A stretch of DNA of 64,000 nucleotides. It comes from DATKPA01 sp051955985. GTDB taxonomy: Bacteria; Planctomycetota; Phycisphaerae; WQYP01. The notes beneath the pieces are model-generated. The model made no database searches. It saw only the letters and a list, made by a program, of their open reading frames with translations, and was not told the origin of the DNA. Location of the stretch: the NCBI GenBank assembly GCA_051955985.1, contig JBQCGD010000036.1:5441-69440 (forward strand), given 5' to 3'. This document shows positions 17,736-26,126 of this stretch, piece by piece (positions within the stretch are counted from its first letter, which is position 1; every line of letters begins with the position of its first letter). Made by a program: the position numbers and the translations under genes.

Positions 17736-18317
17736 TCACCCCTCCCGCGCATGCCACTCCACATCCCCTCGCCCCGCAAGCCGGTTCGCCTCCCGCGCAA
17801 GCGTAAACAGCAGGTCCGACAACCGGTTCAGGTAAATCAACGCCTGCCCCAAACCCCCGCGCCCCGCCTCTCCCTCCGCCTCCATCAACCCCACCAGCAG
17901 CCGCTCCGCCCGCCGGCACACCGTCCGCGCCACGTGCAACTGCCCCGCCGCCACCGTCCCCCCCGGCAGAACAAACGCCTTGAGCGCGGGCAACCTCCCC
18001 GTCGCCGCATCAATCCGCTCCTCCAGGAACCTCACCTCCCGCTCCGAAATCCGCACCACCTTCGCCTCATTCTTTGACCCCAGCGGCGTTGCCAAATCCG
18101 CCCCCAGCACAAACAACTGCCGCTGCAATGTGGTCAGCAACCCCGCCAGTTCCGCCGCCGCAGCATCGCCCCCCAGCGTCGCCACCACCACCCCCAGCCA
18201 CGAATTCAATTCATCCACCGTCCCATACGTCTCAATCCGCAAATGATCCTTCGGCACCTTCGTCCCATCAAAAAGCGCCGTCTCCCCGCGATCGCCAAAT
18301 TTCGTATAAATCTTCAT
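17736..18317 (-). CDS. pduO: ATP:cob(I)alamin adenosyltransferase, PduO type
   Basis: Cytosolic enzyme that transfers the adenosyl group of ATP to cob(I)alamin to form adenosylcobalamin. The 193-residue product has the family N-terminus MKIYTKFGDRGETALFDG (ATP-binding TxxGDxG), the YGTVDELNSWLG block, and the C-terminal ARTVCRRAERLLV and YLNRLSDLLFTLAR helices; this is full length. Start ATG 18317 has AGGAT upstream. No cobalamin synthesis or B12-dependent enzyme gene is adjacent. A divergent DJ-1 family gene starts about 110 bases away. Confidence 0.94.
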   Translation of the reverse strand: MKIYTKFGDRGETALFDGTKVPKDHLRIETYGTVDELNSWLGVVVATLGGDAAAAELAGLLTTLQRQLFVLGADLATPLGSKNEAKVVRISEREVRFLEERIDAATGRLPALKAFVLPGGTVAAGQLHVARTVCRRAERLLVGLMEAEGEAGRGGLGQALIYLNRLSDLLFTLAREANRLAGRGDVEWHAREG

Positions 18318-18383
18318 CCCCGCATCCTATCACAATCCCTTCGTCCCCCCACTCCGTACAGGTAGAATGTCCCCACACGCATT

Positions 18384-18411
18384 CTGAATTCTGAACCCTG
18401 AATTCTGAATT
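18384..18411. repeat. heptamer array (CTGAATT)x4
   Basis: Four consecutive 7-base units: ctgaatt, ctgaacc, ctgaatt, ctgaatt. The array ends just before the AAAGGAG ribosome site of the DJ-1 gene. The same unit, permuted, recurs at 19694-19721. Confidence 0.75.
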
Positions 18412-18425
18412 CGAAAGGAGCCCCC

Positions 18426-19013
18426 ATGCCCGCCAAGCGCATCCTCGCCCTCGTCGGCGATTTCGTCGAAGACTACGAAATCATGGTCCCCTTCCAGGCC
18501 CTCCTCGCCGTCGGCCACACCGTCCACACCGTCTGCCCCAACAAGAAAGCCGGCGACAAGTGCCGCACCGCCGTCCATGATTTCGAAGGCGACCAGACCT
18601 ACTCCGAAAAACGCGGCCACGATTTCACCCTCAACGCCACCTTCGTCGACGCCCTCAAAGACCTCGACACCTACGACGCCCTCCTCATTCCCGGCGGCCG
18701 CGCCCCCGAATACCTCCGCCTCCACTCCGACGTCCTCGCCATCGCCCGCCACTTCGCCGAAACCAAAAAGCCCATCGCCGCCATCTGCCACGGCCTGCAG
18801 ATCCTTTCCGCCGCCAACGTCCTCAAAGGCCGCACCTGCTCCGCCTACTACGCCTGCGCCCCCGAAGTCTCCGCTGCCGGCGCCACATACAAGGAAATCC
18901 CCGTCGATCAGGCCATCACCGAAGGCAACCTCGTCTCCGCCCCCGCCTGGCCCGCCCACCCCGCCTTCATCGCCGAGTTCCTCAAACTCCTCGGCACAAG
19001 GATCGACCTGTGA
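18426..19013 (+). CDS. DJ-1/PfpI family protein
   Basis: A 195-residue cytosolic protein of the class I glutamine-amidotransferase-like DJ-1/PfpI superfamily, whose members include deglycases, chaperones and proteases. The nucleophile-elbow Cys is in AAICHGLQIL (about residue 121), the Glu partner in DFVEDYEIMVP (about 16-20), and the oxyanion region is ALLIPGGRAPEYLR. The length fits the single-domain family. Start ATG 18426 has AAAGGAG 5 bases upstream. PAP2 phosphatase follows 47 bases after its stop on the same strand. Heptamer arrays sit at both of its ends. Exact activity cannot be assigned. Confidence 0.9.
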   Translation: MPAKRILALVGDFVEDYEIMVPFQALLAVGHTVHTVCPNKKAGDKCRTAVHDFEGDQTYSEKRGHDFTLNATFVDALKDLDTYDALLIPGGRAPEYLRLHSDVLAIARHFAETKKPIAAICHGLQILSAANVLKGRTCSAYYACAPEVSAAGATYKEIPVDQAITEGNLVSAPAWPAHPAFIAEFLKLLGTRIDL

Positions 19014-19029
19014 CCGTGGCCCTTCCCGA

Positions 19030-19064
19030 AAAATCGAAAATCGAAAATCAAAAATCGAAAATGA
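19030..19064. repeat. heptamer array (AAAATCG)x5
   Basis: Five consecutive 7-base units, aaaatcg, aaaatcg, aaaatca, aaaatcg and aaaatga, fill the gap between the DJ-1 and PAP2 genes. The last unit contains the ATG (19061) proposed as the PAP2 start. Confidence 0.75.
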
Positions 19065-19714
19065 TTTTTCCCCTCTCCGCCCTCCTCGCCGGCACCCTCG
19101 CCTTCCTCGCCATCGCCGCCGACCTCCACTTCCACGGCCTCCTCCACCAGGCCGACGACCCCCTCCGCGCCTTCTTCCACTTCCACTCCCAACCCCTCCT
19201 CATCATCCTCTGCTCCGGCCTCTCCTTCCTCGGCGAGTTCTCCGTCCTATTCCCCATCGCCTTCTTCGTCGCCGGTTACCTCCTCGCCCTCCGCCGCCGC
19301 GCCCACACCGTCATCTGGATCATCGCCCTCCTCGGCTCCGTCGGCATGAACGAATCCCTCAAGCACTACTTCAAAGTCCCTCGCCCCACCCGCTTCACCT
19401 ACTACGTCTGGGACACCACCAAAAACCCCGGCTACAGCTTCCCCTCCGGCCACACCATGGGAGTCGCCATCACCGTCGGCGCCGCCTACCTTATCGCCCG
19501 CCACCTCCGCCTCATCCCTCACCGATACTTCAAACGCATCACCGCCGCCGCCCTCGCACTCCCCCTCGCCGTCGCCTTCTCCCTCCTCTACGTCGGCGTC
19601 CACTCCCTCACCGATGTCCTCGCCGCCCTCGCCCTCGCCACCGCCTGGCTCGGCGTCATCGCACTCCTGCTGACCCGCGTCCCCTGCCCCCCCATTCTGA
19701 ATCCTGAACTCTGA
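19061..19714 (+). CDS. PAP2-family membrane phosphatase
   Basis: A 217-residue integral membrane protein with about six hydrophobic segments, resembling PAP2 lipid phosphatases that act on phosphatidate or undecaprenyl pyrophosphate. Motif 1 is KHYFKVPRP and motif 2 is FPSGHTM. Motif 3 reads SLLYVGVHSLTD: the nucleophile-side His and Asp are present, but the usual Arg of SRxxxGxHxxxD is Leu. ATG 19061 is used; the frame is open to GTG 19010 but that stretch is the heptamer array. The C-terminal residues ILNPEL and stop are encoded by a second heptamer array. Probably cotranscribed with the DJ-1 gene. Confidence 0.85.
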   Translation: MIFPLSALLAGTLAFLAIAADLHFHGLLHQADDPLRAFFHFHSQPLLIILCSGLSFLGEFSVLFPIAFFVAGYLLALRRRAHTVIWIIALLGSVGMNESLKHYFKVPRPTRFTYYVWDTTKNPGYSFPSGHTMGVAITVGAAYLIARHLRLIPHRYFKRITAAALALPLAVAFSLLYVGVHSLTDVLAALALATAWLGVIALLLTRVPCPPILNPEL

Positions 19715-19721
19715 ATTCTGA
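19694..19721. repeat. heptamer array (ATTCTGA)x4
   Basis: Four 7-base units, attctga, atcctga, actctga and attctga, overlap the last codons and stop of the PAP2 gene and run into the gap before the convergent flippase-like gene. The unit is a permutation of that at 18384-18411. Confidence 0.75.
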
Positions 19722-19735
19722 ATTCCCCAAACGCC

Positions 19736-21124
19736 TTATTCCCTGATCCGCGCACTCTCCTCCTGCGCCGCATGCCGCGAATACGTCCCCGTCACCACCC
19801 AATACCCGCCCACCAGGTTCCACAGGATCGGTAAAAACCGGATCGCCTGCGCAATCGCAAACGCCTGGCTCGCCGTCGCCATCCCCCGGTTCGCAAAGAA
19901 ATGCACGATCACCGCATCCAGCACCCCCGCCCCCTGCGGCAACGTCGGCAAACTCACCGCCAATATCGCCACCGGCACGTACGCCAGGTAATACGCCACG
20001 TGCATGTGCACCCCGAACGCCATCCCCGACAGCCACGCCGATACCGGCAACGTCAACTGCGACAAAAGCGAAATCAAAAACGCCCACAACAGCAATCCAA
20101 AATGCCCCCGATACGTGTGCAGCACCTCGTCCGCACGCCGCACGAAGTCCGGCATCCGCGAATGCTCCAGCACGTACTTCATCCCCGTCGCCGCCCGCAG
20201 CCGGTGCGAAAAATAAACAATGCAGAACACCGCCATCCCCCCAAGCACCCCGCAGATCAACAGCAGCACGTTCCGCAGCGTCGCATCCCCCGTCACCGCC
20301 ACCCCGCTCGCCGCCAGCTTCTGGTTCTCCCACAACTGCCACGCCGCCGACGCCCCGCCGATCGTCATCAACGCCACCAGGCCAATCACCCGGTCCAGCA
20401 GAATCGTGATCAGCGACTTCGTCTTCGACCCCGTCAGCCGCGCCGCGTACACGATCTTCACCAGGTCCCCCCCCGTGATCCCCGGCAGAATGATCGAATA
20501 AAACTGCCCCACAAACGTCAACTGCAGGCACTTCGACAGCGGCATCTCGATCCCCTGCGGCCGCATCAGGTTCCGCCACCGCACCGCCGTCACCAAAAAC
20601 GGAATCACCAGAATCCCCCACGCCGCCACCAGGAAATACCACCGCTTCCGCGCCACCCCCAGCAGCGACCGCAACCCGTCATGCACCGCCTCCCCATGAT
20701 CCGCCTTGAACAGGCTCGCCGGCAGCAGCAATTCCCGCGGCAGGTTGTAATGCTCCCGGTTCGCATCGTTGATCGTCAAATGCAGCGTCTTGCCCGTTTC
20801 CCCCTCCGTCGTCACCTCCACCGTCCGCGGAAATTTCACCAGGTAGATCTCCGCCGGCTGTGACGCCGCCGCCGCCCCCGGCCGCGTCCCCACCGCCCGC
20901 ATTTCCTGCTTCGACAGGATCACCACATCCGTATCGTGATCAAACGTCAGGTTTCGGATCGTCTTCCCCGCCGCCACCGTCGCCGAATCGTCCCAGTGCA
21001 CCATCCGCGCCACGAACCAGATCCCCGCCACCGCCACAATCACCTTGAACAGCAGCACCGCCAACCGTTTGCCAAAGCTCTTCTGTGGCGCCGCCGTGGC
21101 TGTTCCCGCTGAGTCAGACCCCAT
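19736..21124 (-). CDS. lysylphosphatidylglycerol synthase TM region-like (UPF0104) membrane protein
   Basis: A 462-residue polytopic protein of the family that resembles the membrane flippase half of MprF. Family blocks include LQLTFVGQFYSIILPGITGGDLVK (start near residue 203), VIGLVALMTIGG and LPTLPQGAGVLDAV. An unusual feature is a polar insert of about 100 residues after the first helix (about 45-150), beta-rich and probably periplasmic. It lacks a lysyl-transferase domain. Function is inferred as lipid or polyisoprenoid-related transport. It converges with the PAP2 gene and is divergent from the GH13 gene. Confidence 0.85.
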   Translation of the reverse strand: MGSDSAGTATAAPQKSFGKRLAVLLFKVIVAVAGIWFVARMVHWDDSATVAAGKTIRNLTFDHDTDVVILSKQEMRAVGTRPGAAAASQPAEIYLVKFPRTVEVTTEGETGKTLHLTINDANREHYNLPRELLLPASLFKADHGEAVHDGLRSLLGVARKRWYFLVAAWGILVIPFLVTAVRWRNLMRPQGIEMPLSKCLQLTFVGQFYSIILPGITGGDLVKIVYAARLTGSKTKSLITILLDRVIGLVALMTIGGASAAWQLWENQKLAASGVAVTGDATLRNVLLLICGVLGGMAVFCIVYFSHRLRAATGMKYVLEHSRMPDFVRRADEVLHTYRGHFGLLLWAFLISLLSQLTLPVSAWLSGMAFGVHMHVAYYLAYVPVAILAVSLPTLPQGAGVLDAVIVHFFANRGMATASQAFAIAQAIRFLPILWNLVGGYWVVTGTYSRHAAQEESARIRE

Positions 21125-21357
21125 GACCTATCACTCGCTTCCAAATGCAAAGCGCAAAACATTACAGCATTTACATCCCATTGCCCAACGTTCGCAGCCG
21201 CGACGGCACATCCCCTCTTCCACCGTTGCGTCGCGTCGCGGCCCTCCTTCTCGGCCTTCTCATCCGCATTCCTACCCAAATTCACCCGCGCATCTCCTCT
21301 GGCCCGCCATTTGCGTTGCCAACCGACGTGTTGTGTCACACTCAAAGGGAAACTCAC

Positions 21358-23190
21358 ATGACCATGATCTCCCCCGATTCCCCCGCCAACTCCCCCGCTG
21401 AACAAAATCCCCAGCCGACGAAAAGTCCAGCTGGGCAAGCCCCCGCTCCCACGCCCGTCGCCTCCCACGTCACCTCCGCCAACCCCGTTCAAACCAACGC
21501 CCTCTCCGCCGTCCTCCCCACCGCCACCATCGAAATCTCCCTCTTCGCCCCCACCATCAACGGCGCCGCACTCACCGCCTGCTTCACCCGCTGGCAGGAA
21601 CTCCCCATGGCCAAGGACGCCCACGGCTACTGGCGCATCCTCGTCGATCTCCCCGACGGCGACTACTCCTACCGCTTCCGCGTCCAAACCAAATCCTGGT
21701 TCTACGAAAAAGACCAGTGGGTCACCGTCACCGATCCCAAGGCCACCCGCGTCGATGAACGCACCGGCAACGGCATCCTCCGCGTCCGCAACGGCAAGGT
21801 CTCCTGCGACGAATACCAGTGGCAGCACGACGCCAAGCCCCTCCCCGCCAACAACGAACTCATCATCTACGAACTCCACGTCGCCGACTTCTCCGGCGGT
21901 GAAGCCGACGTCTGGCAGCGCGGCAAGTTCAAGGACGTCATCGACAAGCTCGACTACCTCGCAGACCTCGGCATCAACTGCCTCGAACTCCTCCCCGTCA
22001 AGGAATTCCCCGGCAACTATGCCTGGGGCTACACCCCCCAATACCTCTTCGCCCCCGAATCCGCCTACGGCCCGCCCGAAGACCTCAAGGCCCTCGTCGA
22101 TGCCGCCCACGCCCGCGGCATGCGCGTGATTTTTGATGGCGTCTACAACCACGCCCACACCGACACCCCCCTCGCTTCCATCGATCACGACTACTGGTTC
22201 CACCACAACCCCAAGGACCGCAACATGTCCTGGGGCCCCCAATACAACTACGACCACACCGACCCCGCCCTCAACATCATGCCCGCCCGCGAATTCATCA
22301 AGGAAAACCTCCAGTACTGGGTCTCCCAGTACCACATCGACGGCATCCGCTACGACGCCGCCGCCCAGATCGAAAGCTACGAAGTCATGCGCATGATGGC
22401 CGACACCGCGCGCGGCGCCGCGGGCATCAAACCCTTCATCAATATCGCCGAATACCTCCCCGACAAACCCGACCTCGTCGGCTTCCCCGACTCCGGCAAA
22501 CCCATGGACGCCTGCTGGCACGACTCCTTCTTCTGGACCGTCGCCGATCAAACAATCGCCCACGGCAACCTCGACCTCGAACGCGTCAAATGCGTCCTCC
22601 AGCCGCGCCTCCAGGGCTTCTCCGACTGCACGCAAATCGTCAACTACGCCTCCAACCACGACCACCTCCGCCTCATGCCCCACATGGCCAAGTCCCTCGT
22701 CTTCGATGAACACGCCTTCCGCCGCGCCAAACTCGCCGCCACCCTCGTCATGACCGCCGTCGGCATCCCCATGATCTGGATGGGCGAAGAGTTCGGCGAT
22801 TACCACCCCAAAAACACCGACCCCGAAAAAATCGACTGGACCCTCCTCGCAAACGAAAACAACAAAAACCTCCACGCCCACTACAAACGCATCATCCAGC
22901 TCCGCCGCGAAAACAAGGCCCTCCACAACACCGACCTCGACTACCTCTTCGAACACAAGGACGACGGCATCCTCGCCTACCTCCGCCAGCACAACGAAAA
23001 CGACACCTCCAGAAAAATCGTCGTCATCGCCAACCTCCGCGACCGCGACTACTCCACCTACACCGTCCCCTTCCTCCCCGAAGATGGCGAATGGACCGAC
23101 TGGTTCACCGGCCAGAAAGTCGAAATCCAAGACAAAAAATGGACCGGCCCCCTCCACCCCTGGCAAGCCGTCGTCCTCGTCAAAGGCTAA
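21358..23190 (+). CDS. GH13 alpha-amylase-superfamily enzyme with N-terminal CBM48-like domain
   Basis: A 610-residue glycoside hydrolase acting on alpha-glucans. A Pro/Ala-rich leader (about 1-55) is followed by an E-set/CBM48-like domain (about 55-155) and a TIM barrel. Conserved barrel signatures are VIFDGVYNH (region I), DGIRYDAAAQI (nucleophile Asp), NIAEYLPD (acid Glu) and YASNHDHLRL (transition-state Asp). A beta-rich C-domain begins around residue 520. The layout is like branching enzyme, isoamylase and malto-oligosyltrehalose trehalohydrolase; which one is not decidable by eye. Start ATG 21358 has AAAGGGA 7 bases upstream. No signal peptide, so probably cytoplasmic. A strong terminator follows. 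Confidence 0.88.
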   Translation: MTMISPDSPANSPAEQNPQPTKSPAGQAPAPTPVASHVTSANPVQTNALSAVLPTATIEISLFAPTINGAALTACFTRWQELPMAKDAHGYWRILVDLPDGDYSYRFRVQTKSWFYEKDQWVTVTDPKATRVDERTGNGILRVRNGKVSCDEYQWQHDAKPLPANNELIIYELHVADFSGGEADVWQRGKFKDVIDKLDYLADLGINCLELLPVKEFPGNYAWGYTPQYLFAPESAYGPPEDLKALVDAAHARGMRVIFDGVYNHAHTDTPLASIDHDYWFHHNPKDRNMSWGPQYNYDHTDPALNIMPAREFIKENLQYWVSQYHIDGIRYDAAAQIESYEVMRMMADTARGAAGIKPFINIAEYLPDKPDLVGFPDSGKPMDACWHDSFFWTVADQTIAHGNLDLERVKCVLQPRLQGFSDCTQIVNYASNHDHLRLMPHMAKSLVFDEHAFRRAKLAATLVMTAVGIPMIWMGEEFGDYHPKNTDPEKIDWTLLANENNKNLHAHYKRIIQLRRENKALHNTDLDYLFEHKDDGILAYLRQHNENDTSRKIVVIANLRDRDYSTYTVPFLPEDGEWTDWFTGQKVEIQDKKWTGPLHPWQAVVLVKG

Positions 23191-23199
23191 CCCCCCCGA

Positions 23200-23225
23200 A
23201 GTGGGGCCGACGCCCTCGTCGGCCA
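23200..23225 (+). repeat. palindromic intergenic element, copy 1
   Basis: Contains AGTGGGGCCGACGCC followed by CTCGTCGGCCA; arms GGCCGACG (23205-23212) and CGTCGGCC (23217-23224) are perfect complements round CCCT. It starts 10 bases after the GH13 stop. Copies 2 and 3 are at 28304 and 29693, in the same orientation. Confidence 0.85.
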
Positions 23226-23248
23226 TTCTTCCCTCTCGCAAACCCCAC

Positions 23249-23283
23249 AAAGAGCCGGCGAACTCCCACGACGCCGGCTCTTT
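23249..23283 (+). terminator. intrinsic terminator after the GH13 gene
   Basis: Perfect 12-base stem AAAGAGCCGGCG/CGCCGGCTCTTT (23249-23260 and 23272-23283) with an 11-base loop, followed by ccctttttt. It ends the GH13 transcript about 60 bases after the stop, downstream of the palindromic repeat. Confidence 0.9.
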
Positions 23284-23564
23284 CCCTTTTTTGCACCCAT
23301 CACCGCGACGCCCGTCACCCGCAGGCGACGCGGGCACCTCTCGCACAACGCCCAGGCCCTTACCACCGCCGTCATCCTCGCGAACCCCGCATACAACAAC
23401 AAATTGCACCCCCTCCTACCCCCCCAAGCCCACGGCTGACGTCGAAATCGTCCGCGAGCCCCGGCGCTTCGCCCGATAACACCCCTCCCCCTCCCTTGTC
23501 CCCACACCACCCCCCAACAAATACGATAATGATCCTGTCAGTCACCCTCACAGGAGTTCCGCTC

Positions 23565-23744
23565 ATGCGTAAATTCGCCCTTTTCGCCCTCGTCACTGCC
23601 GCCTTCGTCGCTTTCGCCACCGGCTGCAACACCCCCAACGTCGCCAAAGGCGATTCCGGCTACGCCGCCCGACTCGTCCCCATCCACCCCGAACCCGTCC
23701 CCGTCACCGCCGCCCCCAGGACCGAACGCCCTGTCGATCGCTGA
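23565..23744 (+). CDS. small predicted lipoprotein
   Basis: A 59-residue ORF with a lipoprotein signal: MRKFALFALVTAAFVAF ending in the lipobox ATGC, leaving a mature peptide of about 40 residues rich in Pro, Val and Ala. CAGGAG lies 8 bases before ATG 23565. No family recognised; a tiny outer-membrane or periplasmic lipoprotein is inferred. It is too short for many gene finders. Confidence 0.7.
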   Translation: MRKFALFALVTAAFVAFATGCNTPNVAKGDSGYAARLVPIHPEPVPVTAAPRTERPVDR

Positions 23745-23778
23745 TTTACAGCTGATCTCCTACAATTCCTATCGCATT

Positions 23779-23826
23779 GGGGGGGAGACCGCAATTGACG
23801 TGCACGCCCGTGGCGGTCTCCCCCCC
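23779..23826. terminator. long perfect hairpin between convergent genes
   Basis: Fourteen-base perfect stem GGGGGGGAGACCGC/GCGGTCTCCCCCCC with a 20-base loop, between the small lipoprotein gene and the convergent SGNH hydrolase gene. There is no T run, so it is a candidate bidirectional terminator or RNA 3'-end protector rather than a classical intrinsic terminator. Confidence 0.6.
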
Positions 23827-23831
23827 TCCAC

Positions 23832-24656
23832 TCAGTGCGCCTGGCCCGCCGGGGCCATATCCTTCGACGCCTCCGGCGCCCCCAACCACTCCGTCAGCAC
23901 CGGCTTGATCGCATCCGCCCAGATCTCATACCCCTTCTCGCTCGGATGCAGCAGGTCCGGCATGATCTCCCGCGTCAACGTCCCGTCCGGCTCCAGAAAC
24001 TTCGAATTGATATCCATGTACTTCACCTGCGGCCCGAAGTCCTCCTTCGAAATGATCGCATTCACCTGATCATTCGTCAGCCGCATCTTGTCATCCGCCT
24101 TCGCCGACCGCGGAAACACCGCCAGCAGCAGAATCTTCGCCTGCGGTTCCTTCTCCTTCAGCTTCTCCACCACCGCCTTGATCCCCGCCGCCGTCTCCTC
24201 CGCCGGATACCCGTGCCCCGTGTTGTTCGTCCCGATCATCAGCACGATCGCCTTCGGCGTCACCCCATCCAGCTCCCCGTTCTCCAGCCGCCACAGCACA
24301 TGCTGCGTCAAATCCCCGCTGATCCCGAAATTCCCCGGATGCCACCCCGCAAATTCCTTGTCCCACACCTTCTGCCCGTTCACCTTCCGCCTGTTGAACT
24401 TGCCCGTCCAGAAGTCCGTGATCGAGTCCCCCTCAAAATACAGATCCACCCCTCCCGCCTTCGCCTGCTCCACCAACCCGTCGTGATGCTTCATCCACCC
24501 CTTGTTCGGCTGCCCGTTCTTATCCAGCCGCGGCGTCGGCTGATCCCCCGGCCCGAACTCCCGCTTCTGCGCGCCGTCCCCGCCCGGCGCATCCGCCGCC
24601 ACCAACACCGCCGCCGCCAGCACCAGCCCACACCACTGCATCGGTTTCCACTTCAT
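23832..24656 (-). CDS. exported SGNH/GDSL-family hydrolase
   Basis: A 274-residue exported esterase-like protein. A signal peptide (CGLVLAAAVLVAADA) precedes the domain. Block I is YFEGDSITD with the nucleophile Ser (about residue 78), block II has the oxyanion Gly in NFGISGD, block III is MIGTNN, and block V is DLLHPS with the catalytic Asp and His. This matches the SGNH family; sequence order resembles platelet-activating-factor acetylhydrolase and carbohydrate esterases. Such enzymes often deacetylate plant polysaccharides, which would suit the glycosidase genes here, but that is inference. GAGAGG lies 7 bases upstream of ATG 24656. Confidence 0.9.
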   Translation of the reverse strand: MKWKPMQWCGLVLAAAVLVAADAPGGDGAQKREFGPGDQPTPRLDKNGQPNKGWMKHHDGLVEQAKAGGVDLYFEGDSITDFWTGKFNRRKVNGQKVWDKEFAGWHPGNFGISGDLTQHVLWRLENGELDGVTPKAIVLMIGTNNTGHGYPAEETAAGIKAVVEKLKEKEPQAKILLLAVFPRSAKADDKMRLTNDQVNAIISKEDFGPQVKYMDINSKFLEPDGTLTREIMPDLLHPSEKGYEIWADAIKPVLTEWLGAPEASKDMAPAGQAH

Positions 24657-24786
24657 GGCTTTTCCTCTCTACGCAAATAAAAACGAACGTTTCGGCTTAT
24701 AAATTATTACGAACCCGCCCGCCACTTGATTTCCCAATCATTTTTTCACCCCTGCGACTTCCCCGCACCGCAACCCCGCGACCACC

Positions 24787-24815
24787 TTGCAATGCCCTTT
24801 TGAACCCCCTATGCT
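24787..24815 (+). promoter_or_regulatory. candidate promoter of cysD
   Basis: TTGCAA (24787-24792) and TATGCT (24810-24815) are separated by 17 bases. Transcription would start near 24822, a short distance before ATG 24844, which supports that start over the upstream ATG 24811. Confidence 0.5.
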
Positions 24816-24843
24816 CCAAAGTCTTTGCTCACGGTTTCCTTAC

Positions 24844-25830
24844 ATGGGTGCCCCGGTGACTTTGCAAACCTCCATCCACACCTCTTCCGCCCCGCAGCCG
24901 GCCACGTCCGCTGCCCCCGCCATTTCCCCTCGCCAGTTGACCCACCTCAAACAGCTCGAAGCCGAATCCATCCACATCATCCGCGAAGTCGCCGCCGAGT
25001 TCTCCAACCCAGTCATGCTCTATTCCATCGGCAAAGACTCCTCGGTCATGGTCCGCCTCGCCCAGAAGGCCTTCTTCCCCGCCCGCGTCCCCTTCCCCCT
25101 CCTCCACGTCAACACCACCTGGAAGTTCCGCGAAATGATCTCCTTCCGTGACAAGTTCACGAAGGAAAACAATCTCCACCTCATCGAACACATCAACCAC
25201 GAAGGCGTCCGCGACGGCATCAACCCCTTCGACCATGGCTCCAACAAGTACACCAACATCATGAAGACCGTCGCCCTCCGCCAGGCCCTCAACAAGGGCG
25301 GCTACGATGCGGCTTTCGGCGGCGCCCGCCGCGACGAGGAAAAATCCCGCGCCAAGGAGCGCGTCTACTCCTTCCGCGACAAACACCACCAGTGGGATCC
25401 CAAAAACCAGCGCCCCGAGCTCTGGAACCTTTACAACGGCAAGGTGAACCCCGGCGAATCCATCCGCGTCTTCCCGATGTCCAACTGGACCGAACTCGAC
25501 GTCTGGCAGTACATCTACCTCGAAAACATCCCCATCATCCCCCTCTACTTCGCCGCCAAACGCCCCGTCGTCGAACGCAACGGCGTCCTGATAATGGTCG
25601 ACGACGACCGCATGCGCCTCAACCCCGGCGAAAAACCGGTCGAAAAAGTCGTTCGCTTCCGCACCCTCGGCTGTTACCCGCTCACGGGCGCCATCGAAAG
25701 TAACGCCACAACGCTCCCCGAAATCATCGAAGAAATGCTCCTCGCCAAACAATCCGAACGCCAGGGCCGCGTCATCGACTACGACGAAGCCGGCTCCATG
25801 GAACAGAAAAAGAAGGAAGGGTATTTCTGA
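24844..25830 (+). CDS. cysD: sulfate adenylyltransferase subunit 2
   Basis: Small catalytic subunit of the heterodimeric ATP sulfurylase, which makes adenosine 5'-phosphosulfate from sulfate and ATP together with CysN. The 328-residue product has the PP-loop SIGKDSSVMVRLA (about residues 61-73), the GGARRDEEKSRAKER block, and the C-terminal LGCYPLTGAI and EGYF tail typical of CysD. Start ATG 24844 fits the promoter; there is no clear ribosome site. It is separated from cysN by a toxin-antitoxin pair, an unusual interruption of a gene pair that is normally contiguous. Confidence 0.93.
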   Translation: MGAPVTLQTSIHTSSAPQPATSAAPAISPRQLTHLKQLEAESIHIIREVAAEFSNPVMLYSIGKDSSVMVRLAQKAFFPARVPFPLLHVNTTWKFREMISFRDKFTKENNLHLIEHINHEGVRDGINPFDHGSNKYTNIMKTVALRQALNKGGYDAAFGGARRDEEKSRAKERVYSFRDKHHQWDPKNQRPELWNLYNGKVNPGESIRVFPMSNWTELDVWQYIYLENIPIIPLYFAAKRPVVERNGVLIMVDDDRMRLNPGEKPVEKVVRFRTLGCYPLTGAIESNATTLPEIIEEMLLAKQSERQGRVIDYDEAGSMEQKKKEGYF

Positions 25831-25883
25831 TAAATTCACCGCTTCCGAATCGCTAAAATGGAAGCTGTGAAAGCGAGGTATCT

Positions 25884-26126
25884 ATGGTCGCCGGACGTAT
25901 TGTGGAAGGCTCCCCAAAGCAAATCGCCGAGCAATTGACGCTGCTCACCGGAACTGATCGTCAGATCAAGGTATTGCTCCTCGATGATCCCACGACTGGC
26001 GGGGCCCATCCTATCCCTACCGAGGAGGAGGTTGATCGGATGCTTGCCGAAATGCGCGAAGATTCCGTTTCGGCTGGCCAACTCGATCTCTCGCGCGAAG
26101 GCATTTATGACGAGCGGTACCGTTGA
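25884..26126 (+). CDS. putative antitoxin of a PIN-domain toxin pair
   Basis: An 80-residue acidic ORF (MVAGRIVEGSPKQIAEQL...) immediately upstream of a PIN-domain gene. GAGGT precedes ATG 25884. Its stop TGA overlaps the toxin start as TGATG, the tight coupling typical of vapBC-like loci. The C-terminus EEEVDRMLAEMREDS...IYDERYR looks like the helical toxin-binding tail of antitoxins. No DNA-binding fold could be assigned by eye. The role is inferred from position. Confidence 0.7.
   Translation: MVAGRIVEGSPKQIAEQLTLLTGTDRQIKVLLLDDPTTGGAHPIPTEEEVDRMLAEMREDSVSAGQLDLSREGIYDERYR

Noticed and set aside
18384..19721. CRISPR array
   Set aside because: Units are 7 bases without unique spacers of constant length, and no cas gene is present.
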